This document shows positions 64,000 to 64,000 of a DNA stretch of 64,000 nucleotides, in pieces (position 1 is the first letter of the stretch; each line of letters starts with the position of its first letter). The position numbers were made by a program, and so were the translations under genes. The notes under the pieces were generated by a model, which saw only the letters and a list, made by a program, of their open reading frames with translations, did not search any database and was not told the origin of the DNA. The DNA is from Moellerella sp963519845 (lineage in GTDB: Bacteria; Pseudomonadota; Gammaproteobacteria; Enterobacterales; Enterobacteriaceae): assembly GCA_963519845.1 (NCBI GenBank), contig CAUQNX010000016.1:29625-93624 (forward strand), read 5' to 3'.

Positions 64000-64000
64000 C

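Overview
The window looks like a chromosomal segment of an AT-rich enterobacterium, most likely Morganellaceae (Providencia/Proteus-like). The evidence is close similarity to Enterobacterales housekeeping genes (YaiL, YibL, hyb/hyp), three MrpJ-type fimbrial regulators (a family best known in Proteus), and several chaperone-usher fimbrial operons in a row. The genus is an inference.

Region 1 (1-11.2 kb, + strand) makes a [NiFe] uptake hydrogenase. It has the end of the hydrogenase-2 large subunit (HybC), its endopeptidase HybD, chaperone HybE, the HypA-type nickel protein HybF, a terminator, then an FNR-type promoter driving hypB (extremely His-rich), hypC/hybG, hypD and hypE. A five-gene peptide/nickel-type ABC importer follows directly and probably supplies nickel.

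Region 2 (11.2-16.8 kb) is a LysR regulator divergent from a tripartite efflux operon (MFS pump, HlyD-type adaptor, TolC/NodT-type outer-membrane lipoprotein) that ends in a universal stress protein.

Region 3 (16.8-24.1 kb, - strand) is a heme-uptake locus in the order receptor-chuT-W-X-Y-U-V behind a Fur-box-like sequence. It includes the anaerobic heme-opening radical SAM enzyme ChuW and the reductase ChuY.

Region 4 (24.1-30.5 kb) has an intergenic heptanucleotide repeat, the ytcA-mdtNOP efflux operon and a choloylglycine/penicillin-V-acylase family hydrolase.

Region 5 (30.8-41.2 kb, - strand) is a fimbrial operon with one usher, three chaperones, four pilin-like subunits, a tip adhesin and a Sel1-repeat/SPOR-domain protein at the end. 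Region 6 (42.2-44.1 kb) has a pseudouridine synthase, yaiL and a cold-shock-domain protein. Region 7 (44.4-51.5 kb, - strand) is a complete type 1 fimbrial operon fimAICDFGH with no local fim recombinase or visible switch. Region 8 (51.5-54.5 kb) is AT-rich, with tiny ORFs and a decayed IS3-family element. Region 9 (54.5-61.4 kb, + strand) is an ecpABCDE (E. coli common pilus, alpha class) operon. Region 10 (61.4-64 kb) has yibL, remains of a DUF4123 gene and a RhuM gene, and a type I methyltransferase (hsdM) cut exactly at its SAM-binding motif.

The main overall pattern is that all three fimbrial operons start the same way: an MrpJ-like helix-turn-helix gene, a hairpin, then the major pilin, although the fimbriae belong to different classes. 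Two of these regulators share a spaced upstream DNA module (GATAGTT-N5-CTATCAAATT-N10-GATCGG). The regulator of the ecp operon is split in two frames at a run of eight A, which suggests phase variation, frameshifting or a recent loss.
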